Shown: positions 43,925-52,804 of the stretch, in pieces
How the letters are laid out: the number at the start of each line of letters is the position of its first letter
Position numbering within the stretch: position 1 is the first letter of the stretch
Assembly: GCA_020636845.1 (NCBI GenBank)
Contig: JACJXD010000002.1
Span: forward strand, 124,001 to 188,000
DNA: 64,000 bases
Direction: 5' to 3'
DNA from: Bacteroidales bacterium
GTDB lineage: Bacteria; Bacteroidota; Bacteroidia; Bacteroidales; Tenuifilaceae
The notes under the pieces: generated by a model
The model's input: only the letters and a program-made list of their open reading frames with translations
The model's database searches: none
What the model was told of the DNA's origin: nothing
Translations under genes and position numbers: made by a program

Positions 43925-43984
43925 ATAACAAAATTTCATGTTTCTTGGTAAAAATATGCTAAAAGTGGTTGAACAACAATACAA

Positions 43985-44359
43985 AAACGATTTTTATACT
44001 TAGTTACACCTTAAATTTATTTACTCTTTGTTTTGAAATTTACTGTAAAAAAAGAGATGCATTATACTTCAACTTGTTTTTACATATCAAGTTAAAGCGT
44101 ATGCTTTTTTAATTTCTAGTATCGTAAACTTCTTCATTTAAAAATCGATAGCCTTATAATTTCAATAGAAAATAATATTCTAATGAACGTCATAAATATA
44201 GAAAATAATTATACTTTGATTTTAATAATATAGATAAAAATGTTAGATATTTGATAAATTGTATGTTTTGCATATAAAATATCAAGGTAAAATGTTATGT
44301 AACTTAAAAATAGCTGCTATTTTTACCAGCAGAAATCAAGACATTAAAAATTAAATATC
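43985..44359. other. AT-rich intergenic region between divergent lpxK and nucleoside transporter
   Basis: About 375 bp without a credible gene on either strand. It presumably holds promoters for both flanking genes, but no clean TTTG/TAnnTTTG pair could be assigned. The only notable structure is the 19-bp dyad at 44306-44324. Confidence 0.6.
44306..44324. repeat. Nineteen-base dyad upstream of the nucleoside transporter
   Basis: AAAAATAGC-T-GCTATTTTT has nine-base arms around one base, ending 35 bp before ATG 44360. The one-base loop argues against an RNA hairpin and for a dimeric regulator site. Confidence 0.4.
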
Positions 44360-45592
44360 ATGAATCTTAAACTTCGTCTTATAGCGATGAACTTTCTGCA
44401 GTATGCAATCTGGGGAGCTTGGTTAATTTCCTTAGGTGCATACCTTGGCGGAGGTTTACATTTTTCCGGTTTCCAAATAGGAAGTTTTTTTGCCACAATG
44501 GGGATTGCCTCTCTTTTTATGCCTGCTATAATGGGGATTATTGCCGACCGTTGGATTCCGGCACAGAAGGTACTTGGCATTTGCCATATTTTGGCAGCCG
44601 CTTTTCTTGTTGTTGCTGCTCCGCAAACAGGTTACGGAACTCTTTATCCGTTAGTGTTGTTGAGCGTTATGTTTTACATGCCGACAATTGCGCTATCGAA
44701 TTCGGTTGCTTATAATGCTTTAACCCTCGAAGGTTATGACACGGTTAAAACATTTCCTCCCATTCGAGTTTGGGGTACGGTTGGTTTTATCTGTGCGATG
44801 ATTGCTGTGGACCTTTTAGGGTTTGCAACAACTTCTTATCAGTTTTACCTTTCAGCAGGGTTAGGTTTGGCATTGGGCGTTTATTCGTTTACGCTTCCTA
44901 ATTGTGAGGTAAATAGGACTGTAGAGAAAAAATCGTTGGTCGATACTTTGGGATTACGTGCTTTTACGTTATTTAAGGATCGTAAAATGGCAATATTCTT
45001 TATTTTTTCCATGCTGTTAGGTATGTCGCTTCAAATTACCAACGCGTATGCCAACGATTACCTTACAAACTACTATGGAAGCATTAGCGCGTATCAGGGA
45101 ACATTTGGTGTTAGACATGCCAATATTCTTATATCTTTATCTCAGGTTTCCGAAACGTTGTGTATTCTTTTAATTCCGTTTTTCTTGCGCAAATTTGGCA
45201 TTAAGAAAGTGATGTTGATATCAATGTTTGCGTGGGTGTTACGTTTTGGTTTACTTGGATTAGGAAATCCCGGTCCTGGTGTTTGGATGTTAATTCTGTC
45301 CATGATTGTGTATGGTGTTGCATTCGACTTTTTTAATATATCAGGATCGTTGTTTGTCGAGAACGAAACGGATGCAAAAATTCGTTCCAGCGCACAGGGC
45401 GTTTTTATGATTATGACCAATGGTTTTGGAGCTTTTATAGGCTCTTACATTGCAGGTTTGGTTGTCGATGCAACAGGTTGGCCACACGCATGGTATGTAT
45501 TTTCGGCATACTCGTTTGTAATAGCCATTGTATTTGCAATAGTTTTCAAACATAAGCACGACCCGAATGCCGTGTCAAAAGTAAATCACTAG
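44360..45592 (+). CDS. MFS transporter of the nucleoside:H+ symporter type
   Basis: A 410-residue transporter with about twelve membrane segments. NFLQYAIWGAWLISLGAYL at the N-terminus and MPAIMGIIADRWIPAQKVLG between helices 2 and 3 match the NupG/XapB nucleoside permeases (TC 2.A.1.10); FPPIRVWGTVGFI is another shared block. It would bring nucleosides across the inner membrane, feeding punA nearby. A sugar-phosphate or other MFS substrate is not excluded. The gene is a single unit ended by a hairpin. Confidence 0.85.
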   Translation: MNLKLRLIAMNFLQYAIWGAWLISLGAYLGGGLHFSGFQIGSFFATMGIASLFMPAIMGIIADRWIPAQKVLGICHILAAAFLVVAAPQTGYGTLYPLVLLSVMFYMPTIALSNSVAYNALTLEGYDTVKTFPPIRVWGTVGFICAMIAVDLLGFATTSYQFYLSAGLGLALGVYSFTLPNCEVNRTVEKKSLVDTLGLRAFTLFKDRKMAIFFIFSMLLGMSLQITNAYANDYLTNYYGSISAYQGTFGVRHANILISLSQVSETLCILLIPFFLRKFGIKKVMLISMFAWVLRFGLLGLGNPGPGVWMLILSMIVYGVAFDFFNISGSLFVENETDAKIRSSAQGVFMIMTNGFGAFIGSYIAGLVVDATGWPHAWYVFSAYSFVIAIVFAIVFKHKHDPNAVSKVNH

Positions 45593-45612
45593 ACTAAATA
45601 TAGTAGTAAAAC

Positions 45613-45642
45613 AAAAAGGTCCCTTGAAAATGGGGCCTTTTT
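45613..45642. terminator. Two-way hairpin terminator
   Basis: AAAAAGGTCCC-TTGAAAAT-GGGGCCTTTTT pairs at eleven positions including one G-T wobble. It lies between the convergent transporter and bifunctional nuclease genes. Confidence 0.8.
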
Positions 45643-45674
45643 AGTTTAGTTAGATTTGGTTATATAGGTTGAAG

Positions 45675-46274
45675 TTATGCTCTTCGGTTAATTTCGTCTC
45701 TAATTTTTGAAGCTTTTTCGTAATCTTCGTTTTGTATTGCTTCGTTAAGCATGGTTTTTAATTCGGATACCGATAAGTGCCGCAGTTGAGCAATAAAGTT
45801 ATCTTCCTTAACTTCTTTGACCGGGGTATTTTCCGATGCTTTTCCCGATTCGTCAACCTCTTCAATGTCAAGGGTAATTCCGGCCTTTTCAACAATTTCG
45901 TCGGTAGTGTAAATTGGACAGTTAAACCTTAGGGCCAATGCTACGGCATCGGATGTTCGCGAGTCGATAAACATCTCCTTTTCGCCATTATCGCAATGCA
46001 ACTTAGCGAAAAAAATGCCTTCTTCGAGTTTGTAGATTTGAACATCTACAAGTCGGATACTGTAAGCGGTGGCAAAGTTGAGGAATAAATCGTGTGTTAA
46101 TGGACGGGGTGGGGTTAATCGTTCCAGTTGAATGGCAATGGCTTGTGCTTCGTAACCTCCAATAATTATAGGAATACGACGGCTACCGTTTTCCTCGCTT
46201 AAAACCAGCGCATAAGCACCCGATTGTGTTTGACTGTAAGAAATTCCTAAAACAGAAAGTTTTACTTTCCCCAT
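45675..46274 (-). CDS. Bifunctional nuclease family protein (DUF151) with UVR motif
   Basis: A 199-residue protein. Residues 1-135 are the BFN/DUF151 domain (LVLSEENGSRRIPIIIGGYEAQAIAIQLE, THDLFLNFATAY, FIDSRTSDAVALALRFNCPIYTTDEIV); plant homologues degrade RNA and DNA. A charged linker leads to a C-terminal UvrB/UvrC-like helical hairpin (LKTMLNEAIQNEDYEKASKIRDEI), a common fusion in this phylum. The biological role is not settled. ATG 46274 is preceded by a good promoter. Confidence 0.9.
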   Translation of the reverse strand: MGKVKLSVLGISYSQTQSGAYALVLSEENGSRRIPIIIGGYEAQAIAIQLERLTPPRPLTHDLFLNFATAYSIRLVDVQIYKLEEGIFFAKLHCDNGEKEMFIDSRTSDAVALALRFNCPIYTTDEIVEKAGITLDIEEVDESGKASENTPVKEVKEDNFIAQLRHLSVSELKTMLNEAIQNEDYEKASKIRDEINRRA

Positions 46275-46308
46275 TATACAAGTAAGTTTCTTTAGTAACC
46301 GTGCATTA

Positions 46309-46339
46309 CAAACCTAATGCTTTTTTTTAACAAATCAAT
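46309..46339 (-). promoter_or_regulatory. Promoter of the bifunctional nuclease gene
   Basis: On the minus strand ATTG (46339-46336), a 19-base spacer and TAGGTTTG (46316-46309) match the phylum consensus except one base in the -33 element. The leader would be about 28 bases. Confidence 0.6.
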
Positions 46340-46438
46340 GTAAAAACGTAAGCATTTACCAATTTTACTATAAATGTAGAAAATTATTTTTCTTCGAAAA
46401 ACTAAAGTTAAGGTTAAACTGGATTTGCAACCATTACT

Positions 46439-46446
46439 TACCTTTG
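46439..46446 (+). promoter_or_regulatory. Possible -7 element of the GH25 gene
   Basis: TACCTTTG fits TAnnTTTG and ends nine bases before ATG 46455, so the leader would be only a few bases. No -33 element is seen. Confidence 0.35.
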
Positions 46447-46454
46447 CGGAACAA

Positions 46455-47171
46455 ATGAAAAAGAAAAAGAATAGTAATAGTTGGAACACCCCGTTGTTGC
46501 TGTTTATTTCTGCGGCTCTTGTGTTTTTTATAATCCGTTTTATTGCAGCACCCGATAAAAGGTACAGAATTCGAGGCATAGATGTGTCGGCTCATACGGG
46601 TAAAATCGATTGGGAAAATCTTCCTAATCAGCGTGTCTATTTTGCGTATGTAAAGGCGTCCGAAGGTGTTTCACTTCACGATAGAAATTTTAAGCGTAAT
46701 GTTGATGGCGCTAACCGGGCAAATATTCCGGTAGGGGCATATCACTTTTTTAATTTTAATCGCGATGGAATTTTGCAGGCAAAAAACTTTTTAGCGGTTA
46801 CAAGAGGTGCAAAGTTACAACTTCCTCCAGTTGTCGATTTTGAAGAGTTTGGAAATAATGTGCGAAATCCTAAAAGGCTAATTGTGTCGGAGTTAAAGGC
46901 ATTTATAGCGTATGTGGAAAAATCAACAGGAAGTCAGGTTCTAATTTATACCAACGAGGATTGCTATAAGTTGTATTTGGATGGATGTTTTCCGAATAAC
47001 CCGCTTTGGATTAGCTCTTTTAAGTATAGTCCTAAGGTAACTAAAAAATGGCTTTTTTGGCAGTTTACGCACGAAGGTAAATTGCATGGCGTTGAGGGAA
47101 AGGTTGATTTTAACGTATTTCGAGGTTCTGTGTTGGATTGGAAGCAGTACTTAAAAACTGTATCCCAATAG
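46455..47171 (+). CDS. GH25 family lysozyme, membrane anchored
   Basis: A 238-residue muramidase. A basic N-terminus (MKKKKNSNSW) and one TM helix (about 13-30) tether it to the inner membrane with the catalytic domain outside. GIDVSAHTGKIDW holds the first catalytic Asp (D43), VVDFEEFGNN the acid pair, and FAYVKASEGVSLHDRNFKRN, PVGAYHFFNF and WLFWQFTHEGKLHGVEGKVDFNVF complete the GH25 fold. It cuts the glycan strands of peptidoglycan, probably in remodelling. ATG 46455 is preferred over a TTG ten codons upstream. Confidence 0.9.
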   Translation: MKKKKNSNSWNTPLLLFISAALVFFIIRFIAAPDKRYRIRGIDVSAHTGKIDWENLPNQRVYFAYVKASEGVSLHDRNFKRNVDGANRANIPVGAYHFFNFNRDGILQAKNFLAVTRGAKLQLPPVVDFEEFGNNVRNPKRLIVSELKAFIAYVEKSTGSQVLIYTNEDCYKLYLDGCFPNNPLWISSFKYSPKVTKKWLFWQFTHEGKLHGVEGKVDFNVFRGSVLDWKQYLKTVSQ

Positions 47172-47267
47172 TTTGCGAATATTTGTAACTTTTGTGAACA
47201 AAAATCAGGGGAAAAGAGTTTTGGAATAAAACCAAATTAATGTAAAGGTAGTTACGCTACATTTGCT

Positions 47268-47275
47268 TAACTTTG
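47268..47275 (+). promoter_or_regulatory. Probable -7 promoter element of clpX
   Basis: TAACTTTG fits TAnnTTTG and lies 22 bases before ATG 47298. A second candidate, TACATTTG, is at 47258-47265. Confidence 0.5.
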
Positions 47276-47297
47276 CAGAGGATAAATATTTACATAG

Positions 47298-48521
47298 ATG
47301 AAAAATACCGATACTTGCTCGTTTTGCGGAAGAAAAAGGAATGAAGTAAACCTACTTATTGCAGGTTTAGATGGGTTTATATGCGATATTTGTGCCGAGC
47401 AGGCTAACCTTATTGTAAAGGAAGAACTTAAAAAGAAGAATGAATTTAAGTTGTCTAAGAGCAAGTTGATTAAGCCTAAGGAAATAAAAAGTTTCTTAGA
47501 TCAATATGTAATTGGACAAGACGAGGCAAAAAAGTTTCTATCCGTTGCGGTTTACAATCACTATAAAAGGCTTATGCAGGATGATAAAGGCGATGATGTA
47601 GAAATTGAAAAGTCGAATATTTTGTTGGTTGGCGAAACGGGAACCGGAAAAACATTGCTTGCCCGAACCATTGCCCGAATGCTGCACGTTCCTTTTACAA
47701 TTGTTGATGCAACGGTATTAACCGAGGCTGGTTACGTTGGCGAAGATGTGGAGAGCATTTTAACCCGATTGTTACAGGCTGCCGATTATAACGTGGAAGC
47801 GGCCGAAAAGGGAATTGTCTTTGTTGACGAAATCGATAAAATTGCCAGAAAAGGTGATAATCCTTCAATAACCCGCGATGTGTCGGGCGAAGGTGTTCAG
47901 CAGGCAATGCTAAAATTGCTGGAAGGTGCAATTGTGAATGTTCCCCCTCAGGGCGGACGTAAGCATCCGGAGCAAAAAATGATAGCCGTTGACACAAAAA
48001 ACATTTTGTTTATATGTGGCGGTGCTTTTGAGGGGATACAAAAGAAAATAGCACAACGCTTAAATACAACGGTTGTTGGTTACGGCGCCAGCAAAACCCG
48101 CGAGGTTATCGATAAGAATAATTTATTACAGTATATTGCGCCTCAGGATTTGAGAGCCTTTGGATTAATCCCCGAAATAATAGGTCGAATGCCGGTTATA
48201 ACTTACCTAAATCCGCTCGACCGTACCGCTTTGCGTGATATTCTTACGGAGCCTAAAAATGCAATAATTAAGCAGTATATAAAACTATTCGACTACGATG
48301 GGATAAAGCTCCAATTTACCGACGATGTTCTCGAATATATTGTGGATAAAGCAGTGGAATTTCGGTTGGGTGCCCGTGGGCTCCGTTCAATTTGTGAGGT
48401 AATTATGATTGATGCCATGTTCGAACTTCCTACCGAGGACGAAAAGGAAATAGTTGTCACCTTGGATTATGCAAAGCAAAAGTTGGAAAAGGCGAATCTT
48501 AAAAGGTTAAAGGCTGCTTAA
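47298..48521 (+). CDS. clpX: ATP-dependent Clp protease ATP-binding subunit ClpX
   Basis: A 407-residue AAA+ unfoldase. The N-terminal zinc domain has C7, C10, C29 and C32. Walker A is GETGTGKT, Walker B FVDEID, the pore loop GYVGED and the sensor-2 arginine in RLGARGLR. It unfolds tagged proteins for ClpP, which is not encoded in the window. Unusually for clpX it has no clpP neighbour here; its partner gene is a GH25 lysozyme upstream. The stop overlaps the folA stop by four bases. Confidence 0.97.
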   Translation: MKNTDTCSFCGRKRNEVNLLIAGLDGFICDICAEQANLIVKEELKKKNEFKLSKSKLIKPKEIKSFLDQYVIGQDEAKKFLSVAVYNHYKRLMQDDKGDDVEIEKSNILLVGETGTGKTLLARTIARMLHVPFTIVDATVLTEAGYVGEDVESILTRLLQAADYNVEAAEKGIVFVDEIDKIARKGDNPSITRDVSGEGVQQAMLKLLEGAIVNVPPQGGRKHPEQKMIAVDTKNILFICGGAFEGIQKKIAQRLNTTVVGYGASKTREVIDKNNLLQYIAPQDLRAFGLIPEIIGRMPVITYLNPLDRTALRDILTEPKNAIIKQYIKLFDYDGIKLQFTDDVLEYIVDKAVEFRLGARGLRSICEVIMIDAMFELPTEDEKEIVVTLDYAKQKLEKANLKRLKAA

Positions 48522-49003
48522 CTCTTTTTTCGTACAAAGTTCTGAAAAGTATAGCCCGGCCCTGTGGTCGGGTTTCCTTTTTCTTCGCTTACCAATTTCC
48601 ATGTTGCCGTGTCAACGGAAGGGAAAAAAGTGTCGCCGTCGTAATCTGCGTGTACTCTGGTTAAGTAAAGTTTGTTGGCTAATGGAAGCGCTTGCTTGTA
48701 AATTTGGCCTCCACCAATTACAAATACCTCATCTTCGTTTTGGGTTAGTTTAAGGGCATTTTCGATAGAATTGGCTATTTCGCAACCTTCAGCATGAATG
48801 GAGGTGTTTCGGCTTATAACTATATTTCGACGGTTGGGTAATGGTTTCCCAATGCTTTCAAAGGTTTTTCGTCCCATTATAATGCTATGCCCGCTTGTTA
48901 ACTTTTTAAATCGTTTCAAATCTTCGGAGATATGCCATAGCAGATTATTCCCTTTTCCAATTACACCGTTTTCGGCAATTGCCACAATTATCGAAAGTGT
49001 CAT
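48518..49003 (-). CDS. folA: Dihydrofolate reductase
   Basis: A 161-residue enzyme that reduces dihydrofolate with NADPH. SIIVAIAENGVIGKGNNLLWHISEDLKRFKKLT is the N-terminal signature with the substrate-binding acidic residue; MGRKTFESIGKPLPNRRNIVISR and VFVIGGGQIYKQAL bind NADPH. The start at ATG 49003 fits the family; an upstream in-frame extension to 49039 overlaps thyA and is not used. It follows thyA with a 25-bp gap and replenishes the folate that ThyA consumes. Confidence 0.95.
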   Translation of the reverse strand: MTLSIIVAIAENGVIGKGNNLLWHISEDLKRFKKLTSGHSIIMGRKTFESIGKPLPNRRNIVISRNTSIHAEGCEIANSIENALKLTQNEDEVFVIGGGQIYKQALPLANKLYLTRVHADYDGDTFFPSVDTATWKLVSEEKGNPTTGPGYTFQNFVRKKS

Positions 49004-49028
49004 GAGGTTCTTTTTTATTTCAACTTGA

Positions 49029-49823
49029 TTAAACTGCAATTGCTCCTTTTATGTGAGGATGCGGGTTATATCCTTCGAGTGTGAAATCTTCAAATTTAAA
49101 ATCGAAAATCGATTTTACGTTAGGGTTTATAATCATTTTAGGTAGAGGTCGTGGCTCTCGGGTAAGTTGTAGTTTCGCTTGCTCTATATGGTTGAGGTAG
49201 ATGTGCGTATCGCCAAAGGTGTGAATAAACTCGCCGGGTTTGTACCCGCAAACTTGAGCCATCATCATGGTTAGTAGGGCATACGATGCGATGTTAAATG
49301 GAACTCCTAAAAAAACATCGGCGCTACGCTGGTAAAGTTGACACGATAGTTTTCCATCGGCAACGTAAAATTGGAAAAGAACGTGGCATGGGGGTAATGC
49401 CATGTTGGGAATTTCACCGACATTCCATGCCGAAACAATATGCCTTCGTGAGTTGGGGTTGTTCTTTAGCGATTCAACAACCTGTGAAATTTGGTCGATG
49501 TGCTTTCCGCTGGCTGTAGGCCACGAGCGCCATTGATAGCCATATATGGGACCGAGGTCTCCATTGTCGTCGGCCCATTCGTTCCAAATGGAAACCTTGT
49601 TATCGTTGAGGTATTTAACGTTAGTATCGCCATTCAAAAACCAAAGCAATTCGTAAATAATCGATTTCAAGTGCAGCTTTTTTGTGGTTAGTAGCGGAAA
49701 TCCCTTTTGCAAATCGAAGCGCATTTGGTAACCGAAAACGCTAATTGTTCCCGTTCCCGTACGATCGTCCTTTTTTACTCCATCGGTAAGTATGTGGTCA
49801 AGCAATTTTAAATACTGATCCAT
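49029..49823 (-). CDS. thyA: Thymidylate synthase
   Basis: A 264-residue enzyme that methylates dUMP to dTMP with methylene-tetrahydrofolate. DDRTGTGTISVFGYQMRFDL, LWFLNGDTNVKYLND, MALPPCHVLFQFYV with the catalytic cysteine, and QRSADVFLGVPFNIASYALL are all intact. Length is standard. It forms an operon with folA, a classical pairing. Confidence 0.97.
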   Translation of the reverse strand: MDQYLKLLDHILTDGVKKDDRTGTGTISVFGYQMRFDLQKGFPLLTTKKLHLKSIIYELLWFLNGDTNVKYLNDNKVSIWNEWADDNGDLGPIYGYQWRSWPTASGKHIDQISQVVESLKNNPNSRRHIVSAWNVGEIPNMALPPCHVLFQFYVADGKLSCQLYQRSADVFLGVPFNIASYALLTMMMAQVCGYKPGEFIHTFGDTHIYLNHIEQAKLQLTREPRPLPKMIINPNVKSIFDFKFEDFTLEGYNPHPHIKGAIAV

Positions 49824-50049
49824 AGTTTATTGCGTTTTTTCTTTACTTTTTAAAGGTATAAAAAACTAACGCAGCAGTTGCCTAATGTTAATATCATTTG
49901 AAAAGTTTTATGTTTTGAAGTAGCAATTTTAGATATAGTAAAAAAATTCACGTTGAGTATGAAATGAATCTGCAATTGGGAGAAAGATTTATTCGATAAA
50001 TTGCAATTTACGTATGGCAAGTATTACAATAAACATCGATTCAAAGTGC

Positions 50050-50057
50050 TATATTTG
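50050..50057 (+). promoter_or_regulatory. Possible -7 element of the TonB-like gene
   Basis: TATATTTG fits TAnnTTTG and lies 15 bases before ATG 50073. No -33 TTTG is visible. Confidence 0.4.
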
Positions 50058-50072
50058 CTAAAATTTGAGTGA

Positions 50073-50849
50073 ATGAGCCTAGATCAGAAAATAGAATCGT
50101 TCATCGATAAAATGCTGAATTCGTTAAGTTTTGGCTTAAGTAAGCACAAAATAGGAATACTGATTACCGTTGTAATTCACCTTTCCTTGCTTGTGGCGTT
50201 TATGTTTATGAAAATTCACACCCGAAAGGAGTATTACGGATCGGTAATTGAAATGGAGTTTGAGGAACCCAAGGAGGAAATTGCAATTGAACAGCCAAAG
50301 GAAGTTTTGCTTCCTGCTGATGCAATAAACGAGAAGTACGAGACCGAGGCAATTAGAAATTTTGCCGTTGATGCTTCGGAAAAGGACTTAAACTCCGATT
50401 TATCCGACGAGAAAAACATAAATGCCGAAGAGCTATACAGCGAAGCCGATAGGTTAAAGCAGGATATGCAAGATAATAAGGAACTTTTCGAGGAAGCACA
50501 AAATGAAGAGGGACTTATTCCGAATACTCCGCAAAAGACTATTCCCGAGGAAAAGAAGGCTCAGTTTAAAGGACCTACCGTGGTTTCCTACTTTTTAGAG
50601 GGCAGAAAGGCCATGTCTCTTCCGGTTCCATCGTATATGTGCGAGTTGGGTGGGCAAGTTGTTGTGAATATCGAGGTGCTACCCGACGGTAGGGTTGGAA
50701 ATGCCAGTATCGACAGGGCAAATTCTGTAAACGACGAGTGCATAACCGACGCTGCTATAAATGCAGCCATGCGAAGCCGCTTTACTTCAATTAGTAACAG
50801 TTTATCCAAGCAGCGTGGTAGTATAACTTACCTGTTTGTTCCCCAATAG
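50073..50849 (+). CDS. TonB-like energy transducer family protein
   Basis: A 258-residue protein with a cytoplasmic N-terminus, one TM helix (about 27-46), an acidic/charged linker (about 55-160) and a C-terminal TonB-like domain (about 175-258; GGQVVVNIEVLPDGRVGNASIDRA...). In TonB systems the C-terminus touches outer-membrane receptors. The linker is acidic rather than Pro-rich and coiled-coil-like, so it may instead be a TonB relative with another role. No exbB or exbD is near. Its stop abuts that of alanine dehydrogenase. Confidence 0.78.
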   Translation: MSLDQKIESFIDKMLNSLSFGLSKHKIGILITVVIHLSLLVAFMFMKIHTRKEYYGSVIEMEFEEPKEEIAIEQPKEVLLPADAINEKYETEAIRNFAVDASEKDLNSDLSDEKNINAEELYSEADRLKQDMQDNKELFEEAQNEEGLIPNTPQKTIPEEKKAQFKGPTVVSYFLEGRKAMSLPVPSYMCELGGQVVVNIEVLPDGRVGNASIDRANSVNDECITDAAINAAMRSRFTSISNSLSKQRGSITYLFVPQ

Positions 50850-52070
50850 TTAAAATGCTGCCATTAACAGGTTAATGTCGCGTGAGGGAAGGTTATAAAG
50901 TCGTCCCAGATTTTCGTTTGTTAAAATTCCATTGAGCATGTAAACGCCTTGTCGCAAACCCGAATCTTCACGGAGTTGGTGCTTTAAATCGTTAAAGCCC
51001 GACATGGTTAGTATCATGGGCGCGAAAACGTTACTCATGGCAATGGATGCGGTTCGAGCCACACGTGATGTAATGTTTGGAACGCAGTAGTGTATTACCC
51101 CGTGCTTAACAAACGAAGGATTTGTATGGTCGCGAATTTCGGAAGTTTCAAAACATCCACCCTTATCAATTCCCAAGTCGATTATAACCGATCCTTGCTT
51201 CATTTTCATAACAAGGTCTTCGGATACAAGGTAGCGCATGTCGGTTTCTTCGGGGGTAATGGTGCCAATAACCACATCGGCGGTTTTTAAAACACGCTCC
51301 AAAACCTGAGGGTGGAATATGGATGTGTAAAGCCGTTGACCTAAAAGATTTTGTAGTTCCATTAATCGCTTAATGGAGTTGTCGAAAACTTTTACCAATG
51401 CACCTAACCCTAATGCTGCACGGGCAGCAAACTCTGCGGCTGTTTCGGCTCCCAGAATTACCACTTCCGTAGGTGTAATTCCGGTAATTCCGCCGAGCAT
51501 TACGCCTTTCCCTTGGTTTACATTACTTAAGTATTCGGCAGCAACTAAAACGGAAGTGCTTCCGGCAATCGAACTCATTGCTCTTACATAAGGAAAAGCT
51601 CCGTCGTTGTCGCTGATGCTCTCGAATGCTATTGCAGTAATCTTTTTTTGTATAAGCATTCGGAGGTATTCAGGGGTGGATTTGTTTAGATGAAGCGAAG
51701 ATAGAAGTGTTTGATTTTCGCGCAAGTATTTGAATTCTGTAGGACTTAGCGGTGCAACCTTTAGTATAATGTCGCACTGAAAAACTTCCTGAGGTGTTTC
51801 TACTATTTGTGCGCCTTTTTCGCTGTACTCGGTGTCGGTATAATGCGCCCGTTTTCCCGCATTCTTTTCAATGATAATTTCGTTTCCACTATTAACAAGC
51901 ATTTCAACGGCTTCGGGAGTAAGCGGTATCCTGCTTTCGGTAGAATCGGTTTCGCAAGGAATGCCAATGGTTAATTTGCGATTTCGAGTTTTATATTCTA
52001 GTCTTTCTTCCTGCAACAAGTATCCTGGAGTGTGAGGAAATTCGGGAAAAGGAACGGGTTTTCGTACCAT
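50850..52070 (-). CDS. ald: Alanine dehydrogenase / PNT family
   Basis: A 406-residue enzyme that interconverts alanine and pyruvate with NAD. The N-terminal half has IGIPCETDSTESRIPLTPEAVEMLV, the hallmark of the AlaDH/PNT family, and IEKNAGKRAHYTDTEY. The Rossmann region is VVILGAETAAEFAARAALGLGALVKVFD; TADVVIGTI and GSVIIDLGIDKGGCFETS follow. The usual GxGxxG is GAETAA here, and the 40-residue N-terminal extension makes it longer than classical Ald (about 370), so the exact substrate is less certain. Confidence 0.82.
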   Translation of the reverse strand: MVRKPVPFPEFPHTPGYLLQEERLEYKTRNRKLTIGIPCETDSTESRIPLTPEAVEMLVNSGNEIIIEKNAGKRAHYTDTEYSEKGAQIVETPQEVFQCDIILKVAPLSPTEFKYLRENQTLLSSLHLNKSTPEYLRMLIQKKITAIAFESISDNDGAFPYVRAMSSIAGSTSVLVAAEYLSNVNQGKGVMLGGITGITPTEVVILGAETAAEFAARAALGLGALVKVFDNSIKRLMELQNLLGQRLYTSIFHPQVLERVLKTADVVIGTITPEETDMRYLVSEDLVMKMKQGSVIIDLGIDKGGCFETSEIRDHTNPSFVKHGVIHYCVPNITSRVARTASIAMSNVFAPMILTMSGFNDLKHQLREDSGLRQGVYMLNGILTNENLGRLYNLPSRDINLLMAAF

Positions 52071-52129
52071 ACAGACAGAAGTTTTATTTAGATTAGTAAA
52101 TTTAAAAAGGTTATACGATATTTTAACCG

Positions 52130-52161
52130 AAAAGTTGAATTTTTACAGCGGTTCAACTTTT
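52130..52161 (-). terminator. Possible hairpin terminator at the end of tsaE
   Basis: AAAAGTTGAA (52130-52139) and TTCAACTTTT (52152-52161) pair over ten bases with a 12-base loop, overlapping the tsaE stop codon. The tail lacks a long T-run. Confidence 0.4.
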
Positions 52162-52581
52162 TTCAACTTCTACATTTCTCGATAAATCGGGCTTAACTGT
52201 AATTGTGCATTTAACAACTCCTGTTTCGGGAAGAATATCCTCTATTAATTCGGGCCATTCAATAAGACAAATTCCCTCGTCGCCATAAAAATATTCTTCG
52301 TAACCAAAGTCGTAAACCTCATCGATTTTATTTATTCGGTAAAAATCGAAATGGTAAACAGGCTTGCGGTTGGCATCGCTATACTCGTTTATTAGCGCAA
52401 AGGTAGGACTTGCTACCACATCGGTAACGCCCATCGCTTTGCATAAGGCTTTTATTAGGGTTGTTTTGCCTGCACCCATTGTGCCGTAAAAGCAAACAAT
52501 TCGTTCGTTTTTAATTAGGTTGAGTAGTTGTAATGCGGCATTGTCGATTTCTTCGAGGTTTTTTATGGTAATGTTGTGCAT
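52153..52581 (-). CDS. tsaE: tRNA threonylcarbamoyladenosine synthesis ATPase TsaE
   Basis: A 142-residue P-loop protein that works with TsaB and TsaD to form t6A37 on tRNAs. FYGTMGAGKTTLIKALC is Walker A; SPTFALINEY and the later EGICLIEWPELIEDILP are typical of the family. Length is normal and ATG 52581 is the natural start. It stands at the boundary between the housekeeping genes and the accessory run that follows. Confidence 0.93.
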   Translation of the reverse strand: MHNITIKNLEEIDNAALQLLNLIKNERIVCFYGTMGAGKTTLIKALCKAMGVTDVVASPTFALINEYSDANRKPVYHFDFYRINKIDEVYDFGYEEYFYGDEGICLIEWPELIEDILPETGVVKCTITVKPDLSRNVEVEKS

Positions 52582-52764
52582 ATTCTTAGGATTGTTGTAA
52601 CAGAGTGGAACAAGAATTTGACAAATAAGTTTTATAATTTCTTTGTTAACAAAGGTAAAACGTTTTTAGAATGTTTAGATACGGTAATCAAAAATAGCAC
52701 TTTATGTCAGACGAATTTATAAGTTGATTTTTGTTTTAACCTTAAAGTTTAGATGATGTTGAAA

Positions 52765-52795
52765 GCACTATTTAATATTGAAATATAAATAGTGC
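52765..52795 (-). terminator. Probable hairpin terminator after the acetyltransferase
   Basis: GCACTATTTA and TAAATAGTGC pair over ten bases around an 11-base loop, starting ten bases beyond the acetyltransferase stop on the minus strand. The following T-run is short. Confidence 0.45.
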
Positions 52796-52804
52796 ATTTT
52801 GTGT

